From assembly GCA_037953745.1 (NCBI GenBank), contig JBAKBP010000779.1, forward strand, positions 124,001 through 188,000: a stretch of 64,000 nucleotides of DNA, in the 5' to 3' direction. A program made the translations under genes and the position numbers. The notes below the pieces were generated by a model. It was not told the origin of the DNA and ran no database searches. It saw only the letters and a program-made list of their open reading frames with translations. Positions within the stretch are counted from its first letter, which is position 1, and every line of letters begins with the position of its first letter. The DNA is from Lithodes maja. Taxonomy: Eukaryota; Arthropoda; Malacostraca; Decapoda; Lithodidae. Below, piece after piece: positions 31,001 to 39,622 of the stretch.

Positions 31001-31606
31001 TGTGCGGAGTTTTGTTTCTTGTAAGATGGCAATGTGTATGTTGTGTTGTTTGATGAAGTGTGAGAGTTCGTGTTTCTTTGTGTTAATGCCATCTATGTTC
31101 AATTGGAGAATGCTAATGTTATGTGCACGATGTATGTTGGGTGCTGCTGCACGAGGATGGGGTGGGGGTGAGGGAGGGGATGGAGGTTGGGATGGGTGAG
31201 GTGGGGGTGGGGATTGGGGAGCAGGAGATGGGGGTTGGAATGGATTAGGATGGGGTGTGGTGTGTTGAGTTGAGGATGTGGATGGTATGGGAAGGTTAGG
31301 TGGGTTAGGAAGGAGAGGTGGACGGGTTTTATGGGGGGGGAGTGGATGATATGGGAAGGCTAGGTGGGTTGGGGAGGAGAGGTGGACGGGTTTTAGGTGA
31401 GGGATTTGACTGGGAGAGGGAGGGGCATGAGGAACAGGTCCAGGTGTTCGTGTAGTGTTTCTTGGAGGCAAGTGTTGTACAGGTGAAGTGGGTCCAGTTC
31501 CTGCATGAATTGCAGAGAACTGAACCCTTAGTGTGGCGACTCGAGGTGATGGGTTTTGAGCAAGTTGGACATATGTATGTGTACGTGGGTCCGGGGTTGC
31601 TCTCAA
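28082..31606 (-). CDS. Inner LINE endonuclease-reverse transcriptase (1174 codons open)
   Basis: After a proline-rich stretch (about residues 60-155) the protein has an apurinic-type endonuclease (about 165-395) with LQLNIDGI, LQETKL, GGDFNAKTSAW and LGSDHLPI. A reverse transcriptase (about 600-880) follows, with SHRPITLLCSPSKVMERLV, QHGFRPLHST, LDISKAFDAI, NGVPQGSVLSP and the intact catalytic box SYADDITL. The end carries a zinc-knuckle-like CPGCNTAPHTIKHIIEDC. All key catalytic motifs are present. The first 90 or so codons are an out-of-frame reading of the upstream zinc-finger segment. The true protein probably starts near 31739 in another frame and shifts at a run of eight C at 31331-31338. 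Confidence 0.9.
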   Translation of the reverse strand: MRATPDPRTHTYVQLAQNPSPRVATLRVQFSAIHAGTGPTSPVQHLPPRNTTRTPGPVPHAPPSPSQIPHLKPVHLSSPTHLAFPYHPLPPHKTRPPLLPNPPNLPIPSTSSTQHTTPHPNPFQPPSPAPQSPPPPHPSQPPSPPSPPPHPRAAAPNIHRAHNISILQLNIDGINTKKHELSHFIKQHNIHIAILQETKLRTSQKTPTFHNFTTIRQDRAVGGGGGLITLVHNEISYIVTSVQTKSLLPPNDNTTEIQSIKIRTGNKSNITIINTYIPPQTSPTVPNIYRPHLQHITNTPHIILGGDFNAKTSAWFVDNPDTDRGLVLQNQTDNLIILNDIHQHIHIPHQALYNPSSPDITFCSPELAPTTSWRVVRTLGSDHLPIIITTKTRLTPASHKHTYTNYKRANWEAFTNETEQHFTTLNSTPITNINNAVHILNKTIQNADKKHIPRGNRKRHNPNFTPEIQNLIRQRDTLKHSPAPHTQDITQQIQALNTQTNNKIQEQQKLNWNNFLQTLDHKTNPKKLYKTLNSITLSNSNTTQSHAAITTTDSTPSCKQQANTLINHFSHVSHLKPHKDDRRVIRRKRQFPTDPDYTPFTNHQTKHIMNNLKHSPACGLDNISNIHLRHLGPQGIQTLTNISNYSYSHNTIPDIWKHGIIITFPKPNKDPTLPSSHRPITLLCSPSKVMERLVLQLITPDLPLAPTQHGFRPLHSTNTLLTDLTQRAFDGINSARPPHRSLLATLDISKAFDAIPRHNLTNKIYNTNMHNNTKRWLANFLAGRCAHVSFAGQSSKIRNFPNGVPQGSVLSPALFNLYMHDITTPNTPQINLASYADDITLTCTHHDPRRATDLLQPYLNTLHGWCTTNRLNLAPAKSTATLLTSWTGEHEYIPQLTINNTPLTHTHTPKILGVTYDTHMTFKQHTTNIKKKLTPRLNALRSLAHTKFGHNKETTTTVYKQYIRSVMEYASPAWASNLAETHHKTLQTIQNKALKIITGCTATAPTDHLHQETKILKVKDHLDMRGTQFLAAASTNQDHPLNYMATHPQTPRNIKTTPSTWYHTQLLSSLPPCQPRTNFQKHIHTHISRQSIHSLTDNTQLHARPPEIHPSESSLPREDRVHLARLRCGHHPALLSYQKRLDDSVVDACPGCNTAPHTIKHIIEDCISHNHLRQ

Positions 31607-31739
31607 TGTCTCCGGCTAGAAGAAGTCTTCGAGAAATGACAGCCGGAGAGTCATTTCTCGGTGTAGGAAAAACTGTGTGATGTGTGTGTGTGTGGTGTGA
31701 GAGGTGTGGAAATTCCCGGCGCGACCGAAGCCACTCCAA
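31329..31739 (-). CDS. Inner LINE N-terminal segment: 2A-like peptide and zinc finger
   Basis: Residues 39-51 read LLLAGDIESNPGP, matching the D-x-E-x-N-P-G-P consensus of 2A-like ribosome-skipping peptides. Directly after comes a PHD/zinc-ribbon-like cluster: CPTC, CNSC, HFTC and CSSC (residues about 56-101). A proline-rich linker ends at a stop at 31329, right after the C8 homopolymer (poly-G on plus, 31331-31338). One base less in that run would join the segment to the endonuclease frame. 2A sequences at this position are known in some other LINEs; skipping activity here is inferred. Confidence 0.8.
   Translation of the reverse strand: MEWLRSRREFPHLSHHTHTHHTVFPTPRNDSPAVISRRLLLAGDIESNPGPTYTYICPTCSKPITSSRHTKGSVLCNSCRNWTHFTCTTLASKKHYTNTWTCSSCPSLSQSNPSPKTRPPLLPNPPSLPISSTPPP
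31587..31625 (-). other. 2A-like ribosome-skipping motif
   Basis: Encodes LLLAGDIESNPGP. The DIESNPGP core agrees fully with the D-(V/I)-E-x-N-P-G-P consensus. It lies 13 residues before the first zinc-finger cysteine pair of the LINE protein. Confidence 0.8.
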
Positions 31740-31931
31740 GGACCCGTGCCCCCAGGGGGGGGGCAGGGGATAGTTGTGGCGGTTTGGCTCCCGAAACTGC
31801 TCCCCGCGGCCGGCATCCGGTTATCCTCCACTGGACGATTGATCTTGTCTCCGGCCGTGGAGGGTCGGCAGCCATCCGCGGTTGGCAGCTCCGGGAGGTG
31901 GTCCCACGGCGTAGACGCCGCCACATTATTC
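31740..31931 (-). promoter_or_regulatory. Inner LINE 5' leader
   Basis: GC-rich DNA between the target duplication and the 2A segment. It is the expected place of the LINE's internal promoter. No motif can be named from sequence alone. Confidence 0.4.
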
Positions 31932-32097
31932 AGTGGAAGTTATAGCTATTGGTCTGTAGTTTGATGGATCTGATGAGGCACCTTTTTTAGGAACTGGATG
32001 GATGTTTGCTTCTTTCCAGGATACTGGGAAGCATGAGGTATGAGTACACAGACGGAACATTTTTGCCAAAACAGGAGCGAACACCAAGGAGCAAGTT

Positions 32098-33084
32098 TTA
32101 AGCTATTGGAGGAATTTCATCTGGACCAGGAGCTTTATCTACTGAGAGATTCTGCAAAATAGTTTTGACATGTCTGGTGTGGATCTTAAGTGAGGGAATT
32201 TCAGGCGAATTAAAATTAAGTACAGGGACATCTTGATTTATTTCATCTAAGGTTGAGTTAGTGGAAAAAATATCCGCAAGAAGGTTAGCTTTACCTCGTG
32301 GTTCACTTACAAGATTGCCAGTCGGAGATTTTAATGGTGGAATGGATGAAGCAGTAGTGAAGTTGGATTTGAATGAGTTAAGAGTAGACCAAAATATTTT
32401 GTTATCATTTGGATTATTTAGAAGTTTATTTGCCTGCTTGTGGAGAAAGTTTGATTTAGTTAGATATAATACAACTTTGGCATGATTTCTGATGTTTCTA
32501 AAGTAATTAAAGGCTTCATGTGTTTTTGATCTTGTGTATGCATTGTAGGCTATTGCTTTTTGTTCAGTTACTCTAACACAATTATTGTCGAACCATTTAG
32601 GTGAATTAGATCTTTTACTGTACTTTTGATGAGGAATACAAGTTTCCCTTCCAATTTTTATAAAATCTTGTATGTGGCTCAAGGTGGAGTGTGCATCATT
32701 AGAAAAGAAAGAGGTCCAGGGAATATCAATAAAGAAATCTTGAAGACCCTCCCAGTCTGCCCTATCGTAATGCCATTTAGTCACCAAAACAGGTTCAGAG
32801 TGGGAAGGTGTGGTAGGTGATAGACAGGTGGCCTGTATCAGACAGTGATCAGAAGATCCAAGCGGGGACCTCACTGTAACATTATAATTGTCTGAATTGG
32901 TTGTTAAAAATAAGTCCAGTAGGTGGGAATTATGATCAGGATTATCTGGTACACGGGTGGGTTGGTTGACTAGTTGAGTGAGATTAAATGAGTCTGCAAA
33001 TAGCTCACATTCAAGACCAGCATCATCAGTCCTGGCTGAATGAGTGAGCCATTCAACATAACAGACATTAAAATCACCCAACAC
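32098..33084 (-). pseudogene. Outer LINE endonuclease end and RT start
   Basis: The 328-codon frame begins MLGDFNVCYVEW (endonuclease GDFN box), has 'SPLGSSDHCLIQ' (SDH box), a long linker and 'KTILQNLSVDKAPGPDEIPP' (RT entry motif), then a stop at 32098. The next RT boxes lie just beyond, in 31941-32100, then past the inner LINE. It is the N-terminal half of the outer LINE protein, missing the start of the endonuclease. Confidence 0.85.
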
Positions 33085-33262
33085 AGTGATTTCAGAAGAA
33101 GCATTTAAGTTGAGGACATTGAGTTGTGAGGACAGAGAATCGTATTACGCTCTGCCTCTTGTTTATGCATGAAAAAGAGCATGGAATGAAGCTCGTTTAG
33201 GGCAAATATGCCCGCCGCACAGGTAGTAGAAATCACAAATATTCCCGTCCGTAAGGGGTTAA

Positions 33263-34779
33263 CATATGGGGATACATGTTCCCACCTTCTGTTGGAGTTA
33301 AAAACAACTTTCTTTCTTTTCTATATTTGTGTCAGAAATCAGAGATACCTTGAATATTGATGGAAAACTTTTCAGGGCGTGTTGGAAGAATAATCAATAT
33401 TAGTGGGGATAACCCAAACTTATTGAGTTATATTTGGATACAAATTGTAGGAACTGACCAAGTTACTGAAAATCCATAAATTCCGTTCTAAGATAGTTTT
33501 CGAACAAACCAACAGACACATAAACAAGAATTAATACACTGACAACACCGTTTACAAATTTCAATCAGGTATGTTTATTGACCAAAGGAATATAGTCCCT
33601 AAATGCTATGTTACTCCGGGAATAAGTTTTGGAGACATTTCCATATTAACATAATGTATGGGTTTTGAGACCTCCATTAGGTTCATAAAAAAAATGTGCG
33701 TGTATCAGTTACTACCAAGAAGTAGTTCCTTAAATATTGAACACAAATTTATCTTGGTCAAGATTGGGGGAATTAATAGAGAAGACAAAGTGTGTGTGAA
33801 GTAGGGAGTCTGGGGTGACATCCGATATCAACAAAAAGTGTATAGGATCTATTCGGATACCAAACAAATCGCTAACAAAAAAGTTTGAGTAAAATCCACT
33901 CAGTGAAAACAATATCCTTACGCTTCATACCTCCGGCGGAGTGCAGGGTAATAAGCAACAACAACAACAACATTAAAAGGGTCAAGAAAACAAAAACATT
34001 AACAGAAAAAGTCTTTTTCCTCTTTATTCTCCTCGTCAACAACAACAACAATAGAAGCATAAACAAATCAAATAGCATTAACAGCATAACACATCCTATT
34101 CCTTTTCCTTCCCGACACCACCACCACTACAACAAAAACAAACCACTTTCCCTCTCAGTCGGGCCATCTATCGACCTTGAACTAGTTTCGTCGATCTCTT
34201 GGTAACCTTTAGCAACTCTCTTATAATCGATATTTTATCTCTGCTATATTTTGTATACTCGGTCCCTCATAGCAGTTCGTTGAATTTTCTATATTGTAAA
34301 CATAAATTTCACACTTTGTCCCACAACTTTACCAAGGTAAAATAAGCCACCGTGTTAAGGAACAAATTCTGTGGATCGGCAAAGCAAATCCTAAATTAAA
34401 ATATTCACTATTATGAAAGGATCGATAAGTAACTGACTTCAAAAGGGACTTGGTTGTTCTGATTTGCAGTGATCTAATTTTCCAAGCATTGCATTGAAGT
34501 AGAAGAAAAAGCCAAGAAAATATTCGGGTATATTTAGAGTCAGTTTCAATACAGACATAAGTACAAAAGAGTACAAAGAAAATCAAACAACAACAGTTCC
34601 AGCGACCCCTCAAGGCTGCTTGCCTTTCAAAACACTGATGGTCAAGTTAGTGTCCAAAGAGTAGCTTAGGGTGGGTAAGGGAAAAATGGAAAGGGAAGAC
34701 TTCCCTGGGACAAATGTCCGTGGCAGGATTAGATGTTAGTAGTGGACAGTTGTTATTAATATAATAGAGGGAAACAAAA
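33263..34779. other. Intronic stretch without recognisable gene
   Basis: Mixed AT-rich DNA. 33950-34130 is rich in CAA/AAC and has a mirrored TTATT/AACAA composition that opens long but meaningless frames on both strands. The last part (34650-34779) may be the 3' UTR of the antisense LINE relic that follows. Confidence 0.5.
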
Positions 34780-35130
34780 ATACTTTATTAATTTACAAAT
34801 GCAATCAGTCATTGATTCAAGGCAAGGCGTTTGTCTATGCAAAGTTTAAAAGAATCAACGGTGCTGCAGTCTATGACATCTCGGGGAAGCCCAATCCACA
34901 AGTTGACAACTTGATTGAAGAAACAAATTCTTAGACTCGTGTGAGTTAAAAGATTTACCAATCATTTTGCAACTGTTCCCTGTGTGTAATTTGATTGGTC
35001 GATAGTGAAATATTTATTACAGTTCACATTGTCGATGCCTTTGATGATTTTGAACACTTTAATTAAGTCGCCTCTTAATCTGCACTGTAGATAGTCCTTA
35101 CGATCTTCAGTGCTCTGATGCAGCCTTTTA
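34780..35130 (-). pseudogene. LINE C-terminal relic
   Basis: On the minus strand: 'LQCRLRGDLIKVFKIIKGID', 'CNKYFTID', then after a shift 'FNQVVNLWIGLPRDVIDCST' and 'DSFKLCIDKR'. It is the CR1/jockey tail (RRxRGDLIxVFKIxxGxD ... VVxLWxxLPxxVxxxxTVxxFKxxxD). About 115 codons remain, with frameshifts. Confidence 0.75.
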
Positions 35131-35212
35131 TAGAATACACTGTTCAGTTCTAGTCTCCAGCATTCAGAAAAGATTTAGAGACTAGAAATTAAGAGTCAAA
35201 GCTAGGGCTTCA

Positions 35213-35585
35213 AAGCTTATTTATTCCATCGATAAGAAGATTGAAATTTGAGGACCGGCTGAAAACTCATGATCTCTTTTCGTTGGAAACACGAGACTAC
35301 GAGATCAACTCATTGAAGTCTTTAAAAACACTTAATGGGTTTTATTTGACAACGTTAATTATATAAAAAAAAAAATCTTATGAGAATACAATTCGCTACA
35401 ATGGTTGGAAGTTCGAATTGAAGAGGTTCTGGACTAGTATTTGTGAAACTGTTTACATGTAGGATATGTTCTACCTGGAACAAACAACCTTTAAATTCAG
35501 AAGGAGTAATTAGGACTTCAGTAGAGCAATATTAAAGAAGAGAGTAGATGGTATTTTACACACTCTGCAATTAGATTAGTGTAAT
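35213..35585 (+). pseudogene. LINE C-terminal relic, opposite orientation
   Basis: On the plus strand: 'FIPSIRRLKFEDRLKTHDLF', 'SLETRDYEINSLKSLKTLNG', then a shifted 'RICSTWNKQPLNSEGVIRTS'. It is the same kind of LINE tail as the relic at 34780 but facing the other way, so two LINE ends meet head to head here. Confidence 0.65.
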
Positions 35586-35698
35586 GAACTACACAATCTC
35601 TCTTACTCCACTTGGTGTATCTTCTCGGAATCGACAGCAAGGTCTTTGAGATACACCTTGTAGCTTCTTTCAACTAAAAAAGCACTGGACTCATTTTA

Positions 35699-35745
35699 AA
35701 TGTGTGTGTGTATGTGTGTGTGTGTGTGTAAGAGAGAGGTGAGAG
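35699..35745. repeat. (TG)n/(GA)n microsatellite
   Basis: A TG run passes into a short GA-rich run. Confidence 0.85.
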
Positions 35746-35821
35746 AGACATAGCTCAACCCCTACACAATGGAAAGTGACCACCACATAATACGGCAAAA
35801 GATCTTATATTTGTGGTACTA

Positions 35822-36028
35822 AGTCCTCCATTAGACCCCAGAGGAGGTACTGTTGATGTGACATGAACCTATAACACGTATACATTGTAGTTCTCCATTA
35901 GACCCCAGAGGAGGTACTGTTGATGTGACATGAACCTATAACACGTATATATATTGTAGTCCTCCATTAGACCCCAGAGGAGGTACTGTTGATGTGACAT
36001 GAACCTATAACACGTATATATATTGTAG
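35822..36028. repeat. Tandem repeat of about 69 bp, three copies
   Basis: Three nearly identical units start near 35823, 35890 and 35959. Each reads 'tcctccattagaccccagag', 'gaggtactgttgatgtgaca', 'tgaacctataacacgtatat'. Each holds the inverted word CCTCC...GGAGG around 'attagaccccaga'. Confidence 0.9.
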
Positions 36029-36164
36029 TTCTAAGATAAGTTCATCAGTTTAGCATTTTATACTAATGTTTGAAGTATGCGGTACGACCTTTATATTTAT
36101 TTATTTATTCTTATTCATTTAAACTATGCGGCAAAGAGACAAATCATTATATTATTGTTTTATT

Positions 36165-36445
36165 AGTTTCCTTCGTAGACCTCCAATAATTTTAAATAAC
36201 AATACCCCGAAGACCCCCTTCAAGATATATCTGTACATTTTTCGGTGGAAAAATGCCTCTGGCCAAATGCTGAGTCTTCCTAAATTGCAGGCTCGCTGTC
36301 GCTCACTAGGAAAATTCGACACCTATATGGCACGAAAGGTCTTAAAATTGACAAGGAAATGGGGCGGAAGGCCTTAGAACCACTAAACGAATGGGGTGAA
36401 CATCTTATAATCTCAAAACCAATCAGGGCTAAACATGAGGGAGAA
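36165..36445 (+). repeat. Dispersed repeat family A, copy 5
   Basis: Full block order: 'ttagtttccttcgtagacct', 'ccccgaagacccccttcaag', 'gtacatttttcggtggaaaa', 'attgcaggctcgctgtcgct', 'cgacacctatatggcacgaa', 'gggctaaacatgagggagaa'. It is followed by a poly-T run at 36459-36476. The open frame across the core, LQARCRSLGKFDTYMARKVL, is alignable with frames in copies 1 and 4. Confidence 0.8.
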
Positions 36446-36545
36446 GGGGCAACCTTGCATTTTTTTTTTTTTTTTTACATTTGATATCAAATAAATTGCA
36501 GATAAATATATATAGCTGGCAGGAATCATATAAAACTCGAATCAA

Positions 36546-36622
36546 AACGCTTCAAAACCAGAATTACAAAGCTTCAAGACCAGAATTAAAAAGCTTCAAG
36601 ACCAAAACAAAAAAGCTTGAAG
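36546..36622. repeat. Short tandem 'aagcttcaagaccagaatta'
   Basis: Four imperfect units of about 21 bp, each with a HindIII-type AAGCTT or its variant. Confidence 0.8.
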
Positions 36623-37248
36623 AGAATTGCCGAGAAATTATGCCGTAAACAAATGCCAGTGTGGTTAGGCCTTTAATTTTAGGAGGCCCCCTGTGTCCTA
36701 GGTTCAGACGCTATAAAAAACGAACCATATATTTACATACTACTGGGTGGTCAGAGAGAGAGAGGGGGGGGGGGGGGGTAAAGCGAGATCACAATCTCCA
36801 GTTCTCCACCAAAATTACAACTATCTTACCACCAATAATTCAACAAGACAACTACACACAACTATTACAACACCTCCACCACCAACACCAAAGAGGGGGG
36901 GGGGGATACAAGGAGTTACAGGTACTAGTATCTACTGTATATATGTATATATCATTTGGGAAGAGTTAACCAGGGAGTGGGTGCGGAAATCTTTTTGATT
37001 TATAAGGGTTTGGTGTCTAGGTTTCAGGCTTACTTATATTTAATAGACTACAGTGCTATACCACTTTGCTATAACTTCCAGCCATTGTTGTGTGTTGTAT
37101 TCAGATTCAAGGTAAACATCTAATTATAATCTACTGTATATCGTCAAATCCATTTTGTATTATAACCCTCTGAAGATTATGACGCATTTTGACAGTTTAT
37201 TCTGGATATCATTAGACGATTATATACAGTTTTAAAACAAATGTAATG
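36623..37248. other. Low-complexity intronic stretch
   Basis: Contains poly-G runs at about 36766-36778 and 36895-36903, CAA/CCA-rich DNA, and at about 37163 a TTAA-family end 'taaccctctgaagattatga' whose partner is missing because the LINE at 37249 follows. Confidence 0.5.
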
Positions 37249-38097
37249 AATTCATACAACACTTATCTTCTGATCTAACTACTATTTCCAATTGGGGCAG
37301 AGAAAACCTTGTTGCCCTTAATGCTTCTAAAACCCAATTTATCCGTCTTACTAACCGTCGTCGGGAACTCCCAGAGAACTATCCCTTATACTTCAACAAT
37401 ACAAAAATCAATCCTTCATCTTCTCTCAATATTCTCGGTGTCTCTTTTGTTCTGCTCTCTCTTGGAAGGACCATATTACCAGTCTTGCTAAGGCAGCCTC
37501 CCAGAAGCAGGGTGTGCTCAACCACCTCAAGGGGTTCTTTACCCCTGCACAGCTTCTTGCTCTGTACAAGGGCACAGTGCGTCTTTGTATTGAGTATTGT
37601 TCACATGTTTGGGGAGGATCCTCTCACACTGCACTCCTAGACAAAGTTGAGAAAGAAAGTCTTTTGTGTCATTAACTCCCGTCCACTCACCAACTCTCTG
37701 CAATCTCTCTCTCTCTTCGCCGCAATGTTGCATCTCTCTTTCTATTCTATCGCTACTACAATAATCAGTGTTCCTCAGAGCTCTCCCAGTGTCTACCACC
37801 TCCTCTACGTAGGGTACATTGTACCCGTTTTGCAACACAATCCCACCACTACTCTGTGCAACTCTCCAACCCAAGAGTGAAACGTTTTTCTGTCTTTCTT
37901 CTATTCAACAGCTGAGCTCTGGAACTCTCTCCCAGAATCAGCCTTTCCCTCTTCCTATGACTTAAATTGCTTCAAACTCTGTGTGTCCAGGCATTTTGGC
38001 TCGAACGTCCCTTGTTTTTGGCCCTGTCACTCTTTCAACTCTGAGGGAGGCACTCGCTACAGGCAGTTCTGCCTTCCTTCTCCCTCACTCACATAGA
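37249..38097 (+). pseudogene. Jockey-like LINE, 3' part
   Basis: Pieces in successive frames: 'SSDLTTISNWGRENLVALNA', 'SKTQFIRLTNRRRELPENYP', 'SSLNILGVSF', 'LLALYKGTVRLCIEYCSHVW' plus GG, 'RRNVASLFLFYRYYNNQCSS' and 'LPESAFPSSYDLNCFKLCVS'. These follow the YADD box in jockey LINEs. The 5' part including YADD is missing and there are at least three frameshifts. The coding end 'cgctacaggcagttctgcct' recurs as a tandem repeat at 46860. Confidence 0.8.
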
Positions 38098-38159
38098 AAT
38101 TCTGTTTTTAGGAAGGATATGTTGGAATTATACAGGTAAATCTCAAATAACCATCTGAC

Positions 38160-38250
38160 TTACATAATTATACCCTTCTTAATCTGAATTAAATCGTTTA
38201 ATAATAGCCAGAAAACAGAAAGGCAATGCGCAATTGGATCTTGAAAGGGT
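38160..38250. repeat. Copy of the 2615-2710 intronic repeat
   Basis: 'atacccttcttaatctgaat', 'taatagccagaaaacagaaa' and 'ttggatcttgaaa' match 'atacccttcctattctgaat', 'taatatccagaaaacagaaa' and 'ctggatcttgaaa' near 2628-2706. Fragments of it also occur near 2765, 3000 and 3360. It is an interspersed repeat of unknown class. Confidence 0.65.
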
Positions 38251-38800
38251 TCAAGACTTCACTGAGCTGGCCACGTCTTCTACATGATGCCAATGAAAAG
38301 AGACCGAGAGCCACCAACTGGACCATATAGCGTAATGGCCTGTTTTTTTTTTTTTTTTCTTTCTATATTCCAACTATTCCCTCTCGGGCATAGGCTGAGA
38401 GCCTGTACATCCAACCGCTCAACACGGTGAAGCCTGTGAGTTCTTGTTCAAGTCTAGGGAGTATCGAGACGTGAAGCACTTAGAGTTCCACTCACGGCTT
38501 GAAGCAGCCCCATTTCTGAAGCCAGTTCGCCTTTGTGCTTCACTGTCTCACCACCTAGACTCAGACCCTCACTCTCAGAACGCCACCTATTGAGCAATTA
38601 ACTCACTAGGCATTGCCCCCCTATATCATATTTTGAATATGGGAATATTCATACAATGCTATTTAACCAGGGAACAATGATGGAATACGGTTATGTTTAG
38701 CCCTGTTTTGGAATCTTTCTAGTCGCTCTGTGACATTCATGGGTACAGGACACCAGAATGGAACAATGGGAGAGAGAAAGAGAGAGAGAGAATAATAACA
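38251..38800. other. Stretch with poly-T, no gene recognised
   Basis: Has a poly-T run at about 38343-38360 and a mid-GC segment 38380-38620 with no recognisable domain in any frame. The segment could be an old retroelement. Confidence 0.4.
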
Positions 38801-38819
38801 ACAATAGATATTAATACGC

Positions 38820-38869
38820 ACAAATCCAGTCTGCAGGAGGCTTCTCAAAACTACGGTGCCGTTGTTCAA
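38820..38869 (-). pseudogene. Partial duplicate of the chitin-binding 5' exon end
   Basis: On the minus strand 'aacaacggcaccgtagtttt' 'gagaagcctcctgcagactg' GATTTGT matches the end of the real exon at 38941 ('gccaacgctacggcagtatt' 'aaggaaccctctgcagactg' GCTTTGT). Its donor position reads 'gcgtat' instead of 'gtgagt'. It lies about 70 bp downstream of the real exon and looks like a decayed tandem duplicate. Confidence 0.75.
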
Positions 38870-38940
38870 GTGAGAGAGAGAAAAGGAGAGAGAGAGAGCA
38901 GGAGAAGGAGGTGAAGAAGAAAAAGAAGAACAGTACTCAC

Positions 38941-39058
38941 ACAAAGCCAGTCTGCAGAGGGTTCCTTAATACTGCCGTAGCGTTGGCCGGCAGTTCGTAC
39001 TCAAAGGGCGTGGAATCCGTTCTCGTCCTTGGCAACCCTGCGCTCACCGCCACCAACA
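38941..39058 (-). CDS. Chitin-binding type-2 protein, 5' exon (partial gene)
   Basis: Bounded by 'aaatattccag' and 'GT|gtgagt', it reads LVAVSAGLPRTRTDSTPFEY, then ELPANATAVLRNPLQTGF. The LVAVSAG start looks like the end of a signal peptide. The start methionine must be in a further upstream exon not identified. The exon ends with two bases (GT) that pair with the first base of the exon at 24909 to make the Val codon before the first domain cysteine, so the 14-kb intron is supported by phase. That intron holds the nested LINE insertions. Confidence 0.78.
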
Positions 39059-39622
39059 CTGGAATATTTGTGGACATACGTATGTAATGCAAGTAATAGT
39101 TGCTCTTCTGTCAATCTAAAATGCACCATTTATGTTTTTTAAAGTGCCGCTCAATACCTTCTACTCTGACATAATTTGTTATATTTACCATATAAAGCAA
39201 TATATCTGCTCCATGTGCATATATTTTACTTGTATAATGAACATGTGAACATGAAGAATAGAAAATAGGTGTAAATTGTAAATATCCAGTCAACAACCTC
39301 ATATTTGTGACAGGAGGGTTGAGGCATGTGACAGACAGCGCACCATACACCCTCCCTCTCCAAGGTTTCATGAGACACTAGTGATTTACGGCTGCCTCCT
39401 GCACATGTTAGAGGGTGGGTGGAAGTGGAGGGAGAGTGATAACTCAACATTCTACCACTGAGAGAAAGAAATAGGGGGAAATAATGATGGAACAATTGGG
39501 ATAATTGAGGGAGAGGGGGTTACGGGCTGTCTTCCCGAAGGCCCATCACATTCACCTAGCAGACACTTCCAGAAGGCCTATTGTGCTTCTTGGGTTAAGA
39601 ATGGGAAAGGGGTGGGACGTTC
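39059..39622. other. Upstream of the chitin-binding exon, no start exon found
   Basis: The first coding exon of the chitin-binding gene should lie at higher coordinates on the minus strand. No convincing ATG-plus-hydrophobic exon with a phase-1 donor was found here. Confidence 0.4.

Larger units (their letters stand above)
27969..31931 (-). mobile_element. Inner LINE, near full length, 10-bp target duplication
   Basis: The insert is flanked by AGTGGAAGTT at 27959-27968 and again at 31932-31941. On its own strand it has a GC-rich 5' leader, a 2A/zinc-finger segment, an endonuclease, a reverse transcriptase, a short 3' UTR and an (AAC)n tail at 27985-27967. About 3.96 kb in length with one long open frame of 1174 codons, it is the youngest-looking element in the window. 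The C-terminal zinc-like motif and lack of RNase H place it in the jockey/I-like group, not further resolved. Confidence 0.9.
26604..33136 (-). mobile_element. Outer jockey-like LINE, 5' truncated, interrupted
   Basis: The LINE is in two pieces, 31941-33136 (endonuclease end and start of reverse transcriptase) and 26604-27958 (rest of reverse transcriptase and 3' UTR), separated by the inner LINE. Removing the insert rejoins the DNA for the reverse-transcriptase box around 'SNYRPIAITSTLGKVFE', so the split point is certain. The 5' end stops within the endonuclease at about 33136. The coding frame has several stops and shifts. Confidence 0.85.
26242..33262 (-). mobile_element. TTAA repeat split by nested LINEs
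   Basis: The two outer pieces, 26242-26603 and 33137-33262, together match the nested TTAA repeat at 44379-44820 read in the opposite direction. Shared blocks include 'gtagaaggatgattcaggtg', 'tgtcattcgaaagctc', 'gtattacgctctg..tcttg', 'tttatgcatgaaaaagagca' and the end 'cgtccgtaaggggttaac'. The left end begins TTAACACTCAAGCCGCGGG followed by a perfect 16-bp palindrome CTCGACAATTGTCGAG at 26262. LINE DNA occupies everything in between. Confidence 0.7.

Noticed and set aside
28082..31606. The 1174-codon frame as a host gene
   Set aside because: Endonuclease and reverse-transcriptase motifs, target duplication and (AAC)n tail show that it is a LINE.
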